Position numbers and translations under genes: made by a program. Below are positions 8,656 to 17,508 of a stretch of DNA of 64,000 nt, one piece after another. Positions within the stretch are counted from its first letter, which is position 1; every line of letters begins with the position of its first letter. The DNA is from Allorhodopirellula heiligendammensis. GTDB taxonomy: Bacteria > Planctomycetota > Planctomycetia > Pirellulales > Pirellulaceae. The notes under the pieces are model-generated. The model searched no databases and was not told the DNA's origin. It worked only from the letters and a program-made list of their open reading frames with translations. The stretch lies in contig NZ_SJPU01000002.1 of assembly GCF_007860105.1 (NCBI RefSeq), positions 2,159,739-2,223,738 on the forward strand, read 5' to 3'.

Positions 8656-9123
8656 TCACCAGCAGCCTGCCGAAACGCCCTTGGTGCTCATGCAGTAGTG
8701 ATCGACACTTCGGTCTTCCGGTAGGGGAGGATAGTACTGGGCGCTCTCAGCGGCCGTTAATCCCGCTTCCATTTCCAAGATGGATTGAGCATGTTCGCGG
8801 ACGTAAATAATTCCGGTCACCGGAGCTTTGTCCAGTAAATCGTAAACCTTGTCAGCCAACAGTTCGCCTTCAAACCAAGTCCCCTGTTCCAAGTCGACCT
8901 GTTTGGCATCGTCAGGAATGAAAAGCGAACTCACGTCTGCGGCGAAAAACGATCGCTTGATGAGCACTTTGGGCGACATCCGCTGTGTTGCCGTGATAAA
9001 GACGAGACCATTCCTGCTGTCGTTGCGGCTGAACGTAATCTCCGCCACATCGGGGAATCGGGGAGGGATCGATACGGTTCCTGATAGGTACATTGCTCGA
9101 AGTTGCTCTTCAGTTTTACTCAC
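8656..9123 (-). CDS. Hypothetical protein in the glycosyltransferase cluster
   Basis: A 155-residue soluble protein from a GTG start; I recognise no family. It has no signal peptide or membrane segment. Alternating hydrophobic strands (GLVFITATQR, PVTGIIYVRE) suggest an alpha/beta fold, and the C-terminus has isolated cysteines (DHYCMSTK and a final GCW). It is first in a minus-strand run, 25 bases before the two-domain glycosyltransferase, so a role in making or sensing the same sugar product is possible but not shown. Confidence 0.6.
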   Translation of the reverse strand: MSKTEEQLRAMYLSGTVSIPPRFPDVAEITFSRNDSRNGLVFITATQRMSPKVLIKRSFFAADVSSLFIPDDAKQVDLEQGTWFEGELLADKVYDLLDKAPVTGIIYVREHAQSILEMEAGLTAAESAQYYPPLPEDRSVDHYCMSTKGVSAGCW

Positions 9124-9269
9124 GTTGTCGTCCTATGTGATAAGTTACTCATTCACTGTCTATACTCGCCCGGGCACCACAGTAACCCCCCAAACGCTAG
9201 TGTGCAAGATTTTTCTCGTGGCAGTGTCCAGAACATTCCGTCCTGCCCCTTCTTTTTCGAAACTGTCCG

Positions 9270-10733
9270 ATGTGGCCCCGAAGATCCATCATGCTGACCC
9301 TCGCATGTCTGAGCGTTTTCCCCACCGGTATGGTGTTCGGCCAAGGTGTTCAGCTGACGCCTCCCGACCAGTATCAAAGCATTCCGACGCACGGCGTCAG
9401 CGTCGCACGCGACTCGGTACCCGTCGACCATCATCTTCCTCGTTCGACGATGGACCTCGATGGTCGGGTAGAGAGTAGCGTTGAGGGACGTATCGACTTC
9501 AGTCTCGCGCCGAGCATGCGCAGTCTCGCACCGGGCATGGATCCTCAATGGGGCACCGACGCGGACATCACCTTGCCGCGTCGCTTTGACTTAACGGACT
9601 ATCTTCCGACCCCCGGAAAGCAGACTCAAAATGACTGCGTTGCTTGGACGATCGCATATGCCGCCTATTCGTGCCAGATTGCTCAGGAGCGTCGCCGAAA
9701 ACCGACGGAGCCTAGCGATCAATTCAGTCCAGGTTTCATCTTCGACCAATTGAGTGAGAGCGGCAGATCGCTTCACATGTTGCAAGCCATTCAATTCGTC
9801 AAGCAGAACGGATGCGCGACCTTTGCAACGATGCCGTTGGCGCACACACGGGTAAGTCAAGTCGCACGTATTGAAGCGAAAAACTACCGCATGCAGCGTA
9901 ACGAAAGAGCAGCAAGTCTAGAAGAGATCAAAACATATATCTACGAAGGCTATCCAGTCGTCTTGATCGTACGGATGGGAGGTGATTTTCGATCCGATGC
10001 AGTACTCGAAGCACCCTACCGTTGGCGAGGTGAAAGTGACCCAAGGCCCGATTACCATGCAATCACGGCAGTCGGTTTCGACGAGACGCGGAAATCACTC
10101 TTAATCATGAATTCCTGGGGCACGCAGTGGAAAGACAACGGATTTTGTTGGGCTTCGTATAGCAACTTTGAACGTATTGATTCTCAAAGTTGGTGTGTTG
10201 AGTCACACGTCATCGGTGTCAAACGCTTCGCACCATTGAACGTTTCGATGTCAGCGGGAGGGAACAGAAGACCAGGATTCGGGGCACCGAGCGGATTCCA
10301 GCGACGTACTTTTCAACTGGCGTCCAATCGCCAGATTTACGAAGCCGACACCGTGATCTCACCCGATCATTGGGTGTTCGACGATATCGCCTGCAACCAC
10401 CGCAATCTGTTCGCGCTTGGTCGTGATCAAACCGTCTATCGAATGAATGATGAACCCGCCGGTAGGCCCAGTTGGACCCATCTCAATCATGGTTCGATGT
10501 CAAACAAGAAGGTCGCGATGATGGTCGGTGACCGTACTTCCGATCTGTGGGTGCTCACCACGGATCATGAGCTATTTCGTTACGAAGATGGCGACTGGGT
10601 ACCGGTAGTACTCTCGTCATCTCAAACCGAGCCAGTGGATCTGCGATCCGTTGGGACGGAAATTCATGCGACCACGGCAGACGGCAGAGTGTTTACCCAG
10701 CGGGGCTCAGGGCATTGGTCGCTTATTGATTGA
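9270..10733 (+). CDS. Secreted papain-like (C1A) cysteine protease with C-terminal repeat domain
   Basis: A 487-residue exported protein. The signal peptide is residues 1-25 (cleavage near VFGQG). Residues about 100-310 are a papain fold: catalytic Cys in QTQNDCVAWTIAYAAYS (C123), His in PDYHAITAVGFDE (H263) and Asn in LLIMNSWGTQWKDNGFCW (N281). Roughly residues 335-487 contain repeated units with W/F and D positions (ASNRQIYEADTV, GRDQTVYRM, TDHELFRYEDG, ADGRVFTQRGSG), consistent with a small tachylectin- or RCC1-like propeller that could bind glycans. An internal ATG at 9291 is an alternative start. It converges on the kinase-STAND-FGE gene. No prodomain of the classic I29 type is visible. 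Confidence 0.85.
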   Translation: MWPRRSIMLTLACLSVFPTGMVFGQGVQLTPPDQYQSIPTHGVSVARDSVPVDHHLPRSTMDLDGRVESSVEGRIDFSLAPSMRSLAPGMDPQWGTDADITLPRRFDLTDYLPTPGKQTQNDCVAWTIAYAAYSCQIAQERRRKPTEPSDQFSPGFIFDQLSESGRSLHMLQAIQFVKQNGCATFATMPLAHTRVSQVARIEAKNYRMQRNERAASLEEIKTYIYEGYPVVLIVRMGGDFRSDAVLEAPYRWRGESDPRPDYHAITAVGFDETRKSLLIMNSWGTQWKDNGFCWASYSNFERIDSQSWCVESHVIGVKRFAPLNVSMSAGGNRRPGFGAPSGFQRRTFQLASNRQIYEADTVISPDHWVFDDIACNHRNLFALGRDQTVYRMNDEPAGRPSWTHLNHGSMSNKKVAMMVGDRTSDLWVLTTDHELFRYEDGDWVPVVLSSSQTEPVDLRSVGTEIHATTADGRVFTQRGSGHWSLID

Positions 10734-10877
10734 ACGATGAACGTTACGAAAGTGTGTGGTGTTGGAAGCCAGAGAACAGCACGCTCAGGGCGCGAGCGTA
10801 TGGGCCTTGAAATGTACGTGAGTCGTTTGTCTGCCGTGCTTCCCTGGGAGTCGATTGCGATCGTTCCCATTTCTGAA

Positions 10878-13800
10878 CTAGGGATTCACAGATACTGATT
10901 TAGCGGGCATGGTGCGGGCGATCCGCATTCCCATGTACGGGTGATGCGAATCGATTCTGGCCTCTTCACGCTTGGAGCTTCGCATGGTGGTCGGCACATA
11001 AAACACCGCACTACCCCGCAGGATAGCGGCATCGGATAGAGAACATTGTTCGTTCACACGGTCATCGATTACCACTGGCGACGTCACGTCCCAGGGTGGG
11101 GCCGGAGCACAGGACTCCATCACGTTGCCAAGCGTGTCAAAGAGGCCGAAATCATTCGGCAGGAGCTGTTTGACTGGATGAAAACGAACTTGCGACTGAA
11201 TCGTCGAGCTTTCCGTTGTCCACGCGTACTGAGGTAGCAGTTCGTCGGCGTTACCGAACGAGCGCGGGGTGGTGGTCAGCGAACGTGCACAGTATTCCCA
11301 CTCCGCCTCGGTAGGCAACCGATAACCGGTTCGCTGCAAGAAATCGCTCGGCAGCGTGACGGTCTCGTTGGTGTTGAGTTCCAGTTGCATATCACTGATG
11401 GAGGGATAGCACATCTGGTCTTCAAGGATTCCCTCCTGCTCGCTCAACCACCGGCAATAGCTCATTGCGTCGAACCAGCTGATCGACGTAATCGGGCATT
11501 CTTTACCAAGCGTGTACTCGGTCGCATAAAGCGCAGCCGGATTGTAACGCTGGAACTGCTCAACGGTCACTTCCGATGCCCCGATCGCGAAACTGCGAGG
11601 GATTCGCATCTTTAAAGATACCTCTCGTTGATGTTCGCGAAAGGCCTCGTGGCCAGGAGAACCCATCTGAAACTCGACAGGGCCAGAAACTGCAACCATC
11701 GTCTGCCCCTGACTATTCTGATACCACGTAGGAACGTCGGTCGGATCTGTTAGTTGGGGTGAATTTGCCGTCTCGATATCGCTGCTGACCGCAGGCCACT
11801 TCCATTGACGTGCGAGGTAGCTGCAGATCGAGTGCACGGCGGCGGATGGGTCGCTCGTTCCCCACTCGCGGATTAACTCGCGGAGCTGCGATGATTTGTC
11901 TAGTGGCAATTGCTCGGGGCGGTAGTGGGCGAGCGCAGCAATGAGCGCGAACTTCTTCGAATCGTTTTTCTCAATCGTAAGCCGGTTTAATAGGACGACG
12001 GGATCGGCACCGAGGGACGCCATGCGATCGATCAAGAATGAGCGTAATCGAGGATCAGGACCGCTCTCCAAAAGTGGCCACAAAGGCCCCGAAGCTCCGA
12101 GCCTCAGCAACGCAATCACCGCGTTTGCCTGGCGGCTCGCCAGGGCGTCTTTGTCCTCATCGGATACGAACGGACGATGCCACACCGAGGCGGCAACGAG
12201 TTTATCCGTATTGTCGTCGAATACGACTGACACACTCACCGGTCGAAAGTTCTCGCCAGCGAGAGTCGAACATTGTTGCAGGTGATTGCTGTGGCTCAAC
12301 CGGGTCAAGGCTTTCGATTGCATCGTGCCACCATTCCACCAAACCGCAGCGTAGCTGATGTCGTACTCATCGAACTCTCCAACAGGGTTCATGCGAACAT
12401 CAGCTTGTTGCCACCCGTCGAGTGCCCGTGTTTCGTGCTGAAACTGGGAGTCGTTCCAAGCGTCTTTCGAGGGTGGATGGAATATCGTTCGCCAACGGAC
12501 GGAGCTGTAACGATCCTGCCCATCGGAATCGCGAATTTTCAAGTTGGATTTTGGAATATAGCCACCCTTGTTGAGTGGATGCCACCCTTCCGTTTGGTGC
12601 TCATCTTCTTTCAAGCCGACGTAGACCCGCGAGTCGATCATCGAATCTCCTGCTTCGGCCCACAAAATCCCATACTCGGTTTCCTCCTCGCCAAACTCGA
12701 TTTCTGGTATGGCGGTGATGTCGACCGGATACAGGCCGTCTAGACGCATTTGGGTCTGTGTTTGTGCAATTTCGTCAAGGTTTCTTTGGCGGGTGAACTT
12801 CCAACGCAGATTATCTCGCATCCAGATCGACGCGACCGAGTTTCGATTCTTGAATCGATAGGCACGCACACATGCAGGGCGGTAACCAAATTCGCTGAGC
12901 TGCTCTGCAAACTCAGCGAACTTTTCGAGGGGGAGCTGTTGACACAGTACGAACGCATCCGTGGCGATGCCCTCGAAAACTTCAATCGCGGCGAGCGTCT
13001 CGTCATCGATGGGTGCGAGCATCTGAAGTTCCGCACCGGGACGTTCGGGCCACCTCGGTGACGCAACCTGTGATAATTCGTTTCGTAGACCCACTTTCAC
13101 CCGCTCTGGATTTGTAGCCGCGACGGGCAACAATAACTCAAATTGATCAGGCATGGCCACGCTCAACAGATGTGTCAATTCCGGATCAACCGGCCGCAGG
13201 CACTTCGACAAGATTATCGCCGAGTTGAGTCGAACGTCAGGTTCCTTGGGCGTTGCGAAGAATGATTGGACGGGGTTGGATAAATACTCGGCGATGTTCC
13301 CAAATCCGGGTGCCATCTCCACGACGAGCGGGGTTCCTTGATGGACAATGGTTCGCGAAAGCCGTTCTGCGTGCGCCCGCCATTGAGTATTGTCAGGATC
13401 CAGTTGGGCCAGTGCAAAGGCGGCTCGCAGCCAGGGCAATTCATCGACGGTTTCGGACTGTACGACCCGCCAAAGTGATTCCACCGCGGGGGCACGCTGC
13501 AGTTTTAATCGAGCGCAGATTAGGTTGATCTGATCCACCTCGGAGATGAGCAGCGTTTGGATCAAGTGTTCGGTTTGCTCGGGATCATTCGCGATGAGTG
13601 CCAAACGCGCTGCCGTGATCTCATCGGGAGACCGATCTGGATCTTCGACGACCGCTGAGAGAAGTGGGGCGGCTTGTTTGCGTCTGGGATGAAGCCTCGT
13701 AATCGATTCCAATACATGATTGGTATCGGACGCGAGTAAACGTTGGACGCCCAGTTCCGTTTCATGAGCGGCAACGTTCTCGCGAATCCGGTGGGTCGCC

Positions 13801-16214
13801 CATAAGGCTGCCCAGCCGACCAATAACATGATCACCGCCCCCAAGGCCCAACGTGAGCCGTGATAGCGAGTGGCCGCGGACATCAACTGTTGCTCATTGA
13901 CACTCCGTTCAGAAACGCTGGTAAAGGCTACGATTCGCACGTATTCGAGACTGCTGGGCAAGAATCGCTTTTCGCGTTTGCGACGCCAATATTGGGTCAA
14001 CTCGCGCAGGCGTAACACCGCGCGTCCGCGCGGAGTTTGCTGGTCACTTCGAGTCAACCATTCACGCAGCGGGGGCACCAAGAAGTCGTGGGTCAGTTGG
14101 TAGTACCGAGTCTGGGCTACGGGGTCGCCGCTCGCTGCATCTGCGGAAATAGCTGCCGTGGGGGTGATCAACCGCAATTCGCCATCGAGGGCCTGCACCA
14201 GTTCGTCAAAATCACCTTGGTTCAATCCAGAGACCTCTCGCAGACGTGATGCATCCTTCATCTGCCCCTTAATATTTGAGCCCACCTCGGGCAGCAGTTC
14301 AGCCAAGACAGCGCGGGCGGGCACCTCCATGGCGCGGTGCGGTGGCGACGCGATCGAATCGTGGAAGGTCGCGTCTAAAAAGTTCACATCGATTCCTTCG
14401 GCACCGACGATGCTGGCCAGCGATTTGCGATTCCAATCCCGTCCCCGCAACATCTGGGCGAGCACCACTAAGTGGATCGAAATGACTTTGCCATCCTCGG
14501 CAACCGAGTCAACCAACGCATGAACAAACTCACGCTGTTCGGGCTCCAACGGAGTTGGCTGGTCCGGCAAGCAACCGTAGGCACGACCAAACTCCGAAAA
14601 CACAAACCGCGCGTGACGAAGATCAAACCGTTCCACCGCCGTGCTGTTGACGTCCTGAATAAGGCGAATATCCAGCTCGTGAAAGAAACGCGTTGCCGCC
14701 ATCCAGAAATCATCGCGTATCAATACGATGCATTGCAGATGGATACCATCGCATTGGCGAATTGCGTTAATGAGCTCAGCGTCGTCCATGATCGGATGAG
14801 CATGTAGCCATTGTTCAAATTGATCCAAGATGACAACGACCTTCTTGTCACCGGCGACTGCACCCTTGCGAATCGAGGCCATGGTTTCGATCAGGGCTCG
14901 CGGTCTCTCCGATGGATCAAGTAAGCTTGATAAGGCGTTGAGCAATCTTGACTCGGTATGCTTTGCATTTGCCTCCACATATGTGATATGCACCGACTCA
15001 TCGAGCAACGGGACCAGCCCGGCACGGATCAAGGAGGATTTACCCGAACCAGAGGCACCGTATATCAAGCCCACGCGAAACGAATCCTCTGGTGTGCGCG
15101 CTTCAATACGAAGCTTTAACCGCCGGATGATCTCAGGCACTCCTTGTGCATCTCGGATACCGGGAACCAGCTTGAGGAAAAAATCTTGATCGTGCTCATC
15201 AAAGGCACGCAGACCTTTGGGGATCACTCGATGGTCAGCAGGCGTCGCCTCGTCGGTAGCGGGAGTGGCCGCTACGAATGCAAGCGGCCCCGAAAAGTCG
15301 ACGCTAAGATCCACGGTGCTGTGGCAGTCAGCGAAACGGCGAAGGTCTTCCGCGAACTCACCACAGCTGGCATAGCGATCGGACAATCGCTGGGCGAGTG
15401 CCCGCATGCAAATTCGTTCGAGTTCAATGTTGATGCTCGGATCGAGCTGCCGCAGTGGCTGCGGCTCGGCGCGGACAATGTTCTCCAGAAGTTGTTCGCT
15501 GGATGTTCCCGTGAAAGGTCGTTTGCCTAGTAGTAGCTCGTAGAGCACAATACCCAATGCGAACACGTCGGCTCGACCATCGACGAGGTGACCTTCACCT
15601 CGGGCTTGCTCCGGGCTCATGTAGGAGTAGGTGCCCACCAGCATTTTGCGGTCAGTTTGCCGTTCGATATCGTCCCCATGGATGGCTAATCCAAAATCGG
15701 TTAGCCACGGTCGGTCGTTCTTCTCGATGAGAATGTTGCTGGGTTTTACATCGCGATGGACGAGACCTTTCTCATGGGCATGCTGCAACGCTCCCGCCAT
15801 GTCGATTATCCAGCGGAGACTCTGATCGATCTCTGGTTGCCGCTGCTGCAGTCGTTCGCGAAGATCAATGCCTTCGATGAATCGCGAAACCACAAAAAAA
15901 GGATATTCGTCTGTCGAGCCGACATCGTAAACGGGAACGATGTTAGGGTGGTCGAGCATCGCAGCCATCCTCGCTTCGGCGTTCCACTGCGAGGGGGAAG
16001 AAGCTCGCTTTGGAAATTTCCGTAGCACTTTGATTGCGACATCTCGCGCTAATAAATCGTCGACCGCACGAAATACTGTTCCGAAACTTCCTTTGCCAAT
16101 CACGCCTGAGACGCGGTAACGTCCAATGCTCTTGGGTTGCGTGAACTCTCTCACGATGGCGTCGGCAGAGCATGTGAATTCGCCCTGTTTCGTACTGTCA
16201 TTTTCTTCTGACAC
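10878..16214 (-). CDS. Ser/Thr kinase - STAND NTPase - transmembrane - FGE-sulfatase-like fusion protein
   Basis: 1778 residues from a GTG with GAGGA upstream. Residues 32-295 are a PknB-like kinase with intact glycine loop GKGSFG, VAIK lysine (K62), HRDVKPSN (153-160), DFG (173-175) and MSPEQARG. Residues 335-725 are an nSTAND1-type NTPase opening with GLRAFDEHDQDFFLKLVPG, Walker A GASGSGKSSL (386-395) and Walker B VVVILDQFEQW. One transmembrane helix lies at about 788-808. The region 830-1550 holds HEAT-like helical stretches and unrecognised domains. Residues about 1565-1775 are an FGE-sulfatase/SUMF1 domain (FQMGSPGHE, GYRLPTEAEWEYCAR, FGLFDTLGNVMESC). The cysteine pair of true formylglycine-generating enzymes is not seen where expected (MRSSKREEA), so this domain probably binds a ligand. 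Topology suggests a transmembrane sensor kinase. Confidence 0.9.
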   Translation of the reverse strand: MSEENDSTKQGEFTCSADAIVREFTQPKSIGRYRVSGVIGKGSFGTVFRAVDDLLARDVAIKVLRKFPKRASSPSQWNAEARMAAMLDHPNIVPVYDVGSTDEYPFFVVSRFIEGIDLRERLQQRQPEIDQSLRWIIDMAGALQHAHEKGLVHRDVKPSNILIEKNDRPWLTDFGLAIHGDDIERQTDRKMLVGTYSYMSPEQARGEGHLVDGRADVFALGIVLYELLLGKRPFTGTSSEQLLENIVRAEPQPLRQLDPSINIELERICMRALAQRLSDRYASCGEFAEDLRRFADCHSTVDLSVDFSGPLAFVAATPATDEATPADHRVIPKGLRAFDEHDQDFFLKLVPGIRDAQGVPEIIRRLKLRIEARTPEDSFRVGLIYGASGSGKSSLIRAGLVPLLDESVHITYVEANAKHTESRLLNALSSLLDPSERPRALIETMASIRKGAVAGDKKVVVILDQFEQWLHAHPIMDDAELINAIRQCDGIHLQCIVLIRDDFWMAATRFFHELDIRLIQDVNSTAVERFDLRHARFVFSEFGRAYGCLPDQPTPLEPEQREFVHALVDSVAEDGKVISIHLVVLAQMLRGRDWNRKSLASIVGAEGIDVNFLDATFHDSIASPPHRAMEVPARAVLAELLPEVGSNIKGQMKDASRLREVSGLNQGDFDELVQALDGELRLITPTAAISADAASGDPVAQTRYYQLTHDFLVPPLREWLTRSDQQTPRGRAVLRLRELTQYWRRKREKRFLPSSLEYVRIVAFTSVSERSVNEQQLMSAATRYHGSRWALGAVIMLLVGWAALWATHRIRENVAAHETELGVQRLLASDTNHVLESITRLHPRRKQAAPLLSAVVEDPDRSPDEITAARLALIANDPEQTEHLIQTLLISEVDQINLICARLKLQRAPAVESLWRVVQSETVDELPWLRAAFALAQLDPDNTQWRAHAERLSRTIVHQGTPLVVEMAPGFGNIAEYLSNPVQSFFATPKEPDVRLNSAIILSKCLRPVDPELTHLLSVAMPDQFELLLPVAATNPERVKVGLRNELSQVASPRWPERPGAELQMLAPIDDETLAAIEVFEGIATDAFVLCQQLPLEKFAEFAEQLSEFGYRPACVRAYRFKNRNSVASIWMRDNLRWKFTRQRNLDEIAQTQTQMRLDGLYPVDITAIPEIEFGEEETEYGILWAEAGDSMIDSRVYVGLKEDEHQTEGWHPLNKGGYIPKSNLKIRDSDGQDRYSSVRWRTIFHPPSKDAWNDSQFQHETRALDGWQQADVRMNPVGEFDEYDISYAAVWWNGGTMQSKALTRLSHSNHLQQCSTLAGENFRPVSVSVVFDDNTDKLVAASVWHRPFVSDEDKDALASRQANAVIALLRLGASGPLWPLLESGPDPRLRSFLIDRMASLGADPVVLLNRLTIEKNDSKKFALIAALAHYRPEQLPLDKSSQLRELIREWGTSDPSAAVHSICSYLARQWKWPAVSSDIETANSPQLTDPTDVPTWYQNSQGQTMVAVSGPVEFQMGSPGHEAFREHQREVSLKMRIPRSFAIGASEVTVEQFQRYNPAALYATEYTLGKECPITSISWFDAMSYCRWLSEQEGILEDQMCYPSISDMQLELNTNETVTLPSDFLQRTGYRLPTEAEWEYCARSLTTTPRSFGNADELLPQYAWTTESSTIQSQVRFHPVKQLLPNDFGLFDTLGNVMESCAPAPPWDVTSPVVIDDRVNEQCSLSDAAILRGSAVFYVPTTMRSSKREEARIDSHHPYMGMRIARTMPAKSVSVNP

Positions 16215-16515
16215 GGAGCGTTTCCTCGCGAGACCAAACTGAGAGACGGGACTGTAGTGTAATCGATCTTAACTGCGGACGGGCTATGGATCACGCCGCC
16301 TGGAATGGCATTCCACGGCCACACTCAGCGGTCGCCGGTTGTCGCAGCGAAGCTCCCAAGAGCGTCGAGTCCGGCGCCATGAGCGAGATGCTGCCAATCG
16401 TGCAGTGAGCCAATCGTGCCGTGGACGAGTCACGCAGCGGACGAGTCGCGTAGTGGGCAGTAACTCCGTGGTCGCAAGACACCGTGCTACAAAACGCAGT
16501 TGCCTTCCACCTGAG
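16215..16515. other. Intergenic region with degenerate 16-bp tandem repeats
   Basis: This 301-base stretch lies upstream of the kinase-fusion gene and downstream of the Dnmt2-like gene. It holds four imperfect 16-base repeat units at 16392-16455, then a weaker fifth. A 63-codon minus ORF (16291-16482) covers it, but it has no recognisable features and its composition follows the repeats, so I do not call it a gene. Confidence 0.6.
16392..16455. repeat. Degenerate 16-bp tandem repeat, four units
   Basis: Units start at 16392, 16408, 16424 and 16440. Units 1 and 2 share GCCAATCGTGC; units 3 and 4 share GACGAGTC followed by CG and AG. All four end in G(T/C)G. The period is exactly 16 bases across all four. 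Confidence 0.7.
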
Positions 16516-17478
16516 TCAGCGAGTGCAATGCCGCGGTGCAGCGACGTCGAATGCGGCTTCCAAGACGGTCTTCACTACGGGGACCGAAACACTGTTGCCC
16601 AGCATTTTCCAGCGGCGGCGCATCGGAATGCGATCGGGGAAAACGTACCGACTTGAAAAACCCAGGAGTCTCGCAACCTCCACAGGCGAAAAATGACGCA
16701 CGCGGCCTCCTTGCTGGACGTAAGATCCCGATCGAATCAACGACTTGCCGTATCCGCTGCCGAAACAGGCCGCTCGAGCGAGTTCGTCGTGGGGGTCGAT
16801 CAAATCCATCGCACCGCGATATGCATCGACGGTCGAGGTTTTGACCAGTAGTTCTGCGGCGAACTCAGAATTTGCATCCAGGATGCTGGCGATGGTAAAC
16901 AGCCACGTCGATGGCACCGGTGGGGGCATCGGTGGGGGCATCGGTGGTGAGATCTCGGCAGTTCCCCGCCGGGCAATCAGATAGTGCCGTCGGCGGAGAT
17001 TGGGGATACCGAATTGGGTCGGGCACAGATTACCACTCCACGTCGCGTACCCACGGCGGTGTAGCGTCGAAACCAGATCAGCGGCGTCTTCTGAGGTGGC
17101 GAACTCGGGTACATTTTCCAGCAACACAACGCTTGGTACCCGATCCCCGTGCGACAGGTAATGAGTGATCGCGCGGATCGCATCGCAGCGCCGGTCTTGC
17201 CCCGGGGCACCTCGCCCCCGGCGACAGTAAGGCTGGCAGGGAGGCGACAACCACCATGCCTGCTCGGACCGTGTTGTGGCGACCTCCGACAGGTCCATGG
17301 AATCAATGCTGCGGCAGTCGACGGCGCCAAAGTTATGTTGATACACGGCCCCGCAATCACGATCAATTTCAATCGCCCGCTCAACGCAGATCCGCCGCAG
17401 TGGATGGGCTGAGTTGAATTGGCGGATGGCTTCGGAGACGCCTCCCATCCCGCAGAAGAATTCGACGAGCGTAATCAT
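16516..17478 (-). CDS. Dnmt2-family cytosine-5 methyltransferase (probable tRNA C38-type)
   Basis: 320 residues, class I SAM methyltransferase of the cytosine-5 family. Motif I is VEFFCGMGGVSEAI (6-18), motif IV LSPPCQPYCRRG with catalytic C81, motif VI LLENVPEF (119-126), motif VIII FGIPNLRRRHYLIAR, and motif X LGNSVSVPVV (293-302). The target-recognition region carries AACFGSGYGKSLIRSGSYV, which aligns with the Dnmt2 signature CFTKGYGxYxxGTGS, and HFSPVEVARLLGF matches the Dnmt2 C-terminus. This points to a tRNA methyltransferase, not a restriction enzyme; no endonuclease gene is nearby. The CFT motif reads CFG. A (MPPP)2-like insert from a 12-bp repeat sits at 180-189. It starts 30 bases after proB in the same direction. 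Confidence 0.8.
   Translation of the reverse strand: MITLVEFFCGMGGVSEAIRQFNSAHPLRRICVERAIEIDRDCGAVYQHNFGAVDCRSIDSMDLSEVATTRSEQAWWLSPPCQPYCRRGRGAPGQDRRCDAIRAITHYLSHGDRVPSVVLLENVPEFATSEDAADLVSTLHRRGYATWSGNLCPTQFGIPNLRRRHYLIARRGTAEISPPMPPPMPPPVPSTWLFTIASILDANSEFAAELLVKTSTVDAYRGAMDLIDPHDELARAACFGSGYGKSLIRSGSYVQQGGRVRHFSPVEVARLLGFSSRYVFPDRIPMRRRWKMLGNSVSVPVVKTVLEAAFDVAAPRHCTR
16916..16951 (-). repeat. 12-bp in-frame tandem repeat inside the Dnmt2-like gene
   Basis: Three 12-base units (16916-16927, 16928-16939, 16940-16951; the first two differ at two positions) encode a Pro-rich tract PPMPPPMPPPVP. The period is a multiple of three, so copy-number change would keep the frame. Confidence 0.7.
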
Positions 17479-17508
17479 ATGCGAGGGCCAACGCGTGCCA
17501 ATCAGTCT

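Noticed and set aside
16291-16482. 63-codon minus ORF over the 16-bp repeats
   Set aside because: Its sequence is dictated by the tandem repeats, and no ribosome-binding site or homology-like motif is visible.
16516-17478. Restriction-modification system
   Set aside because: The methyltransferase has Dnmt2 features and no endonuclease or specificity gene is adjacent.
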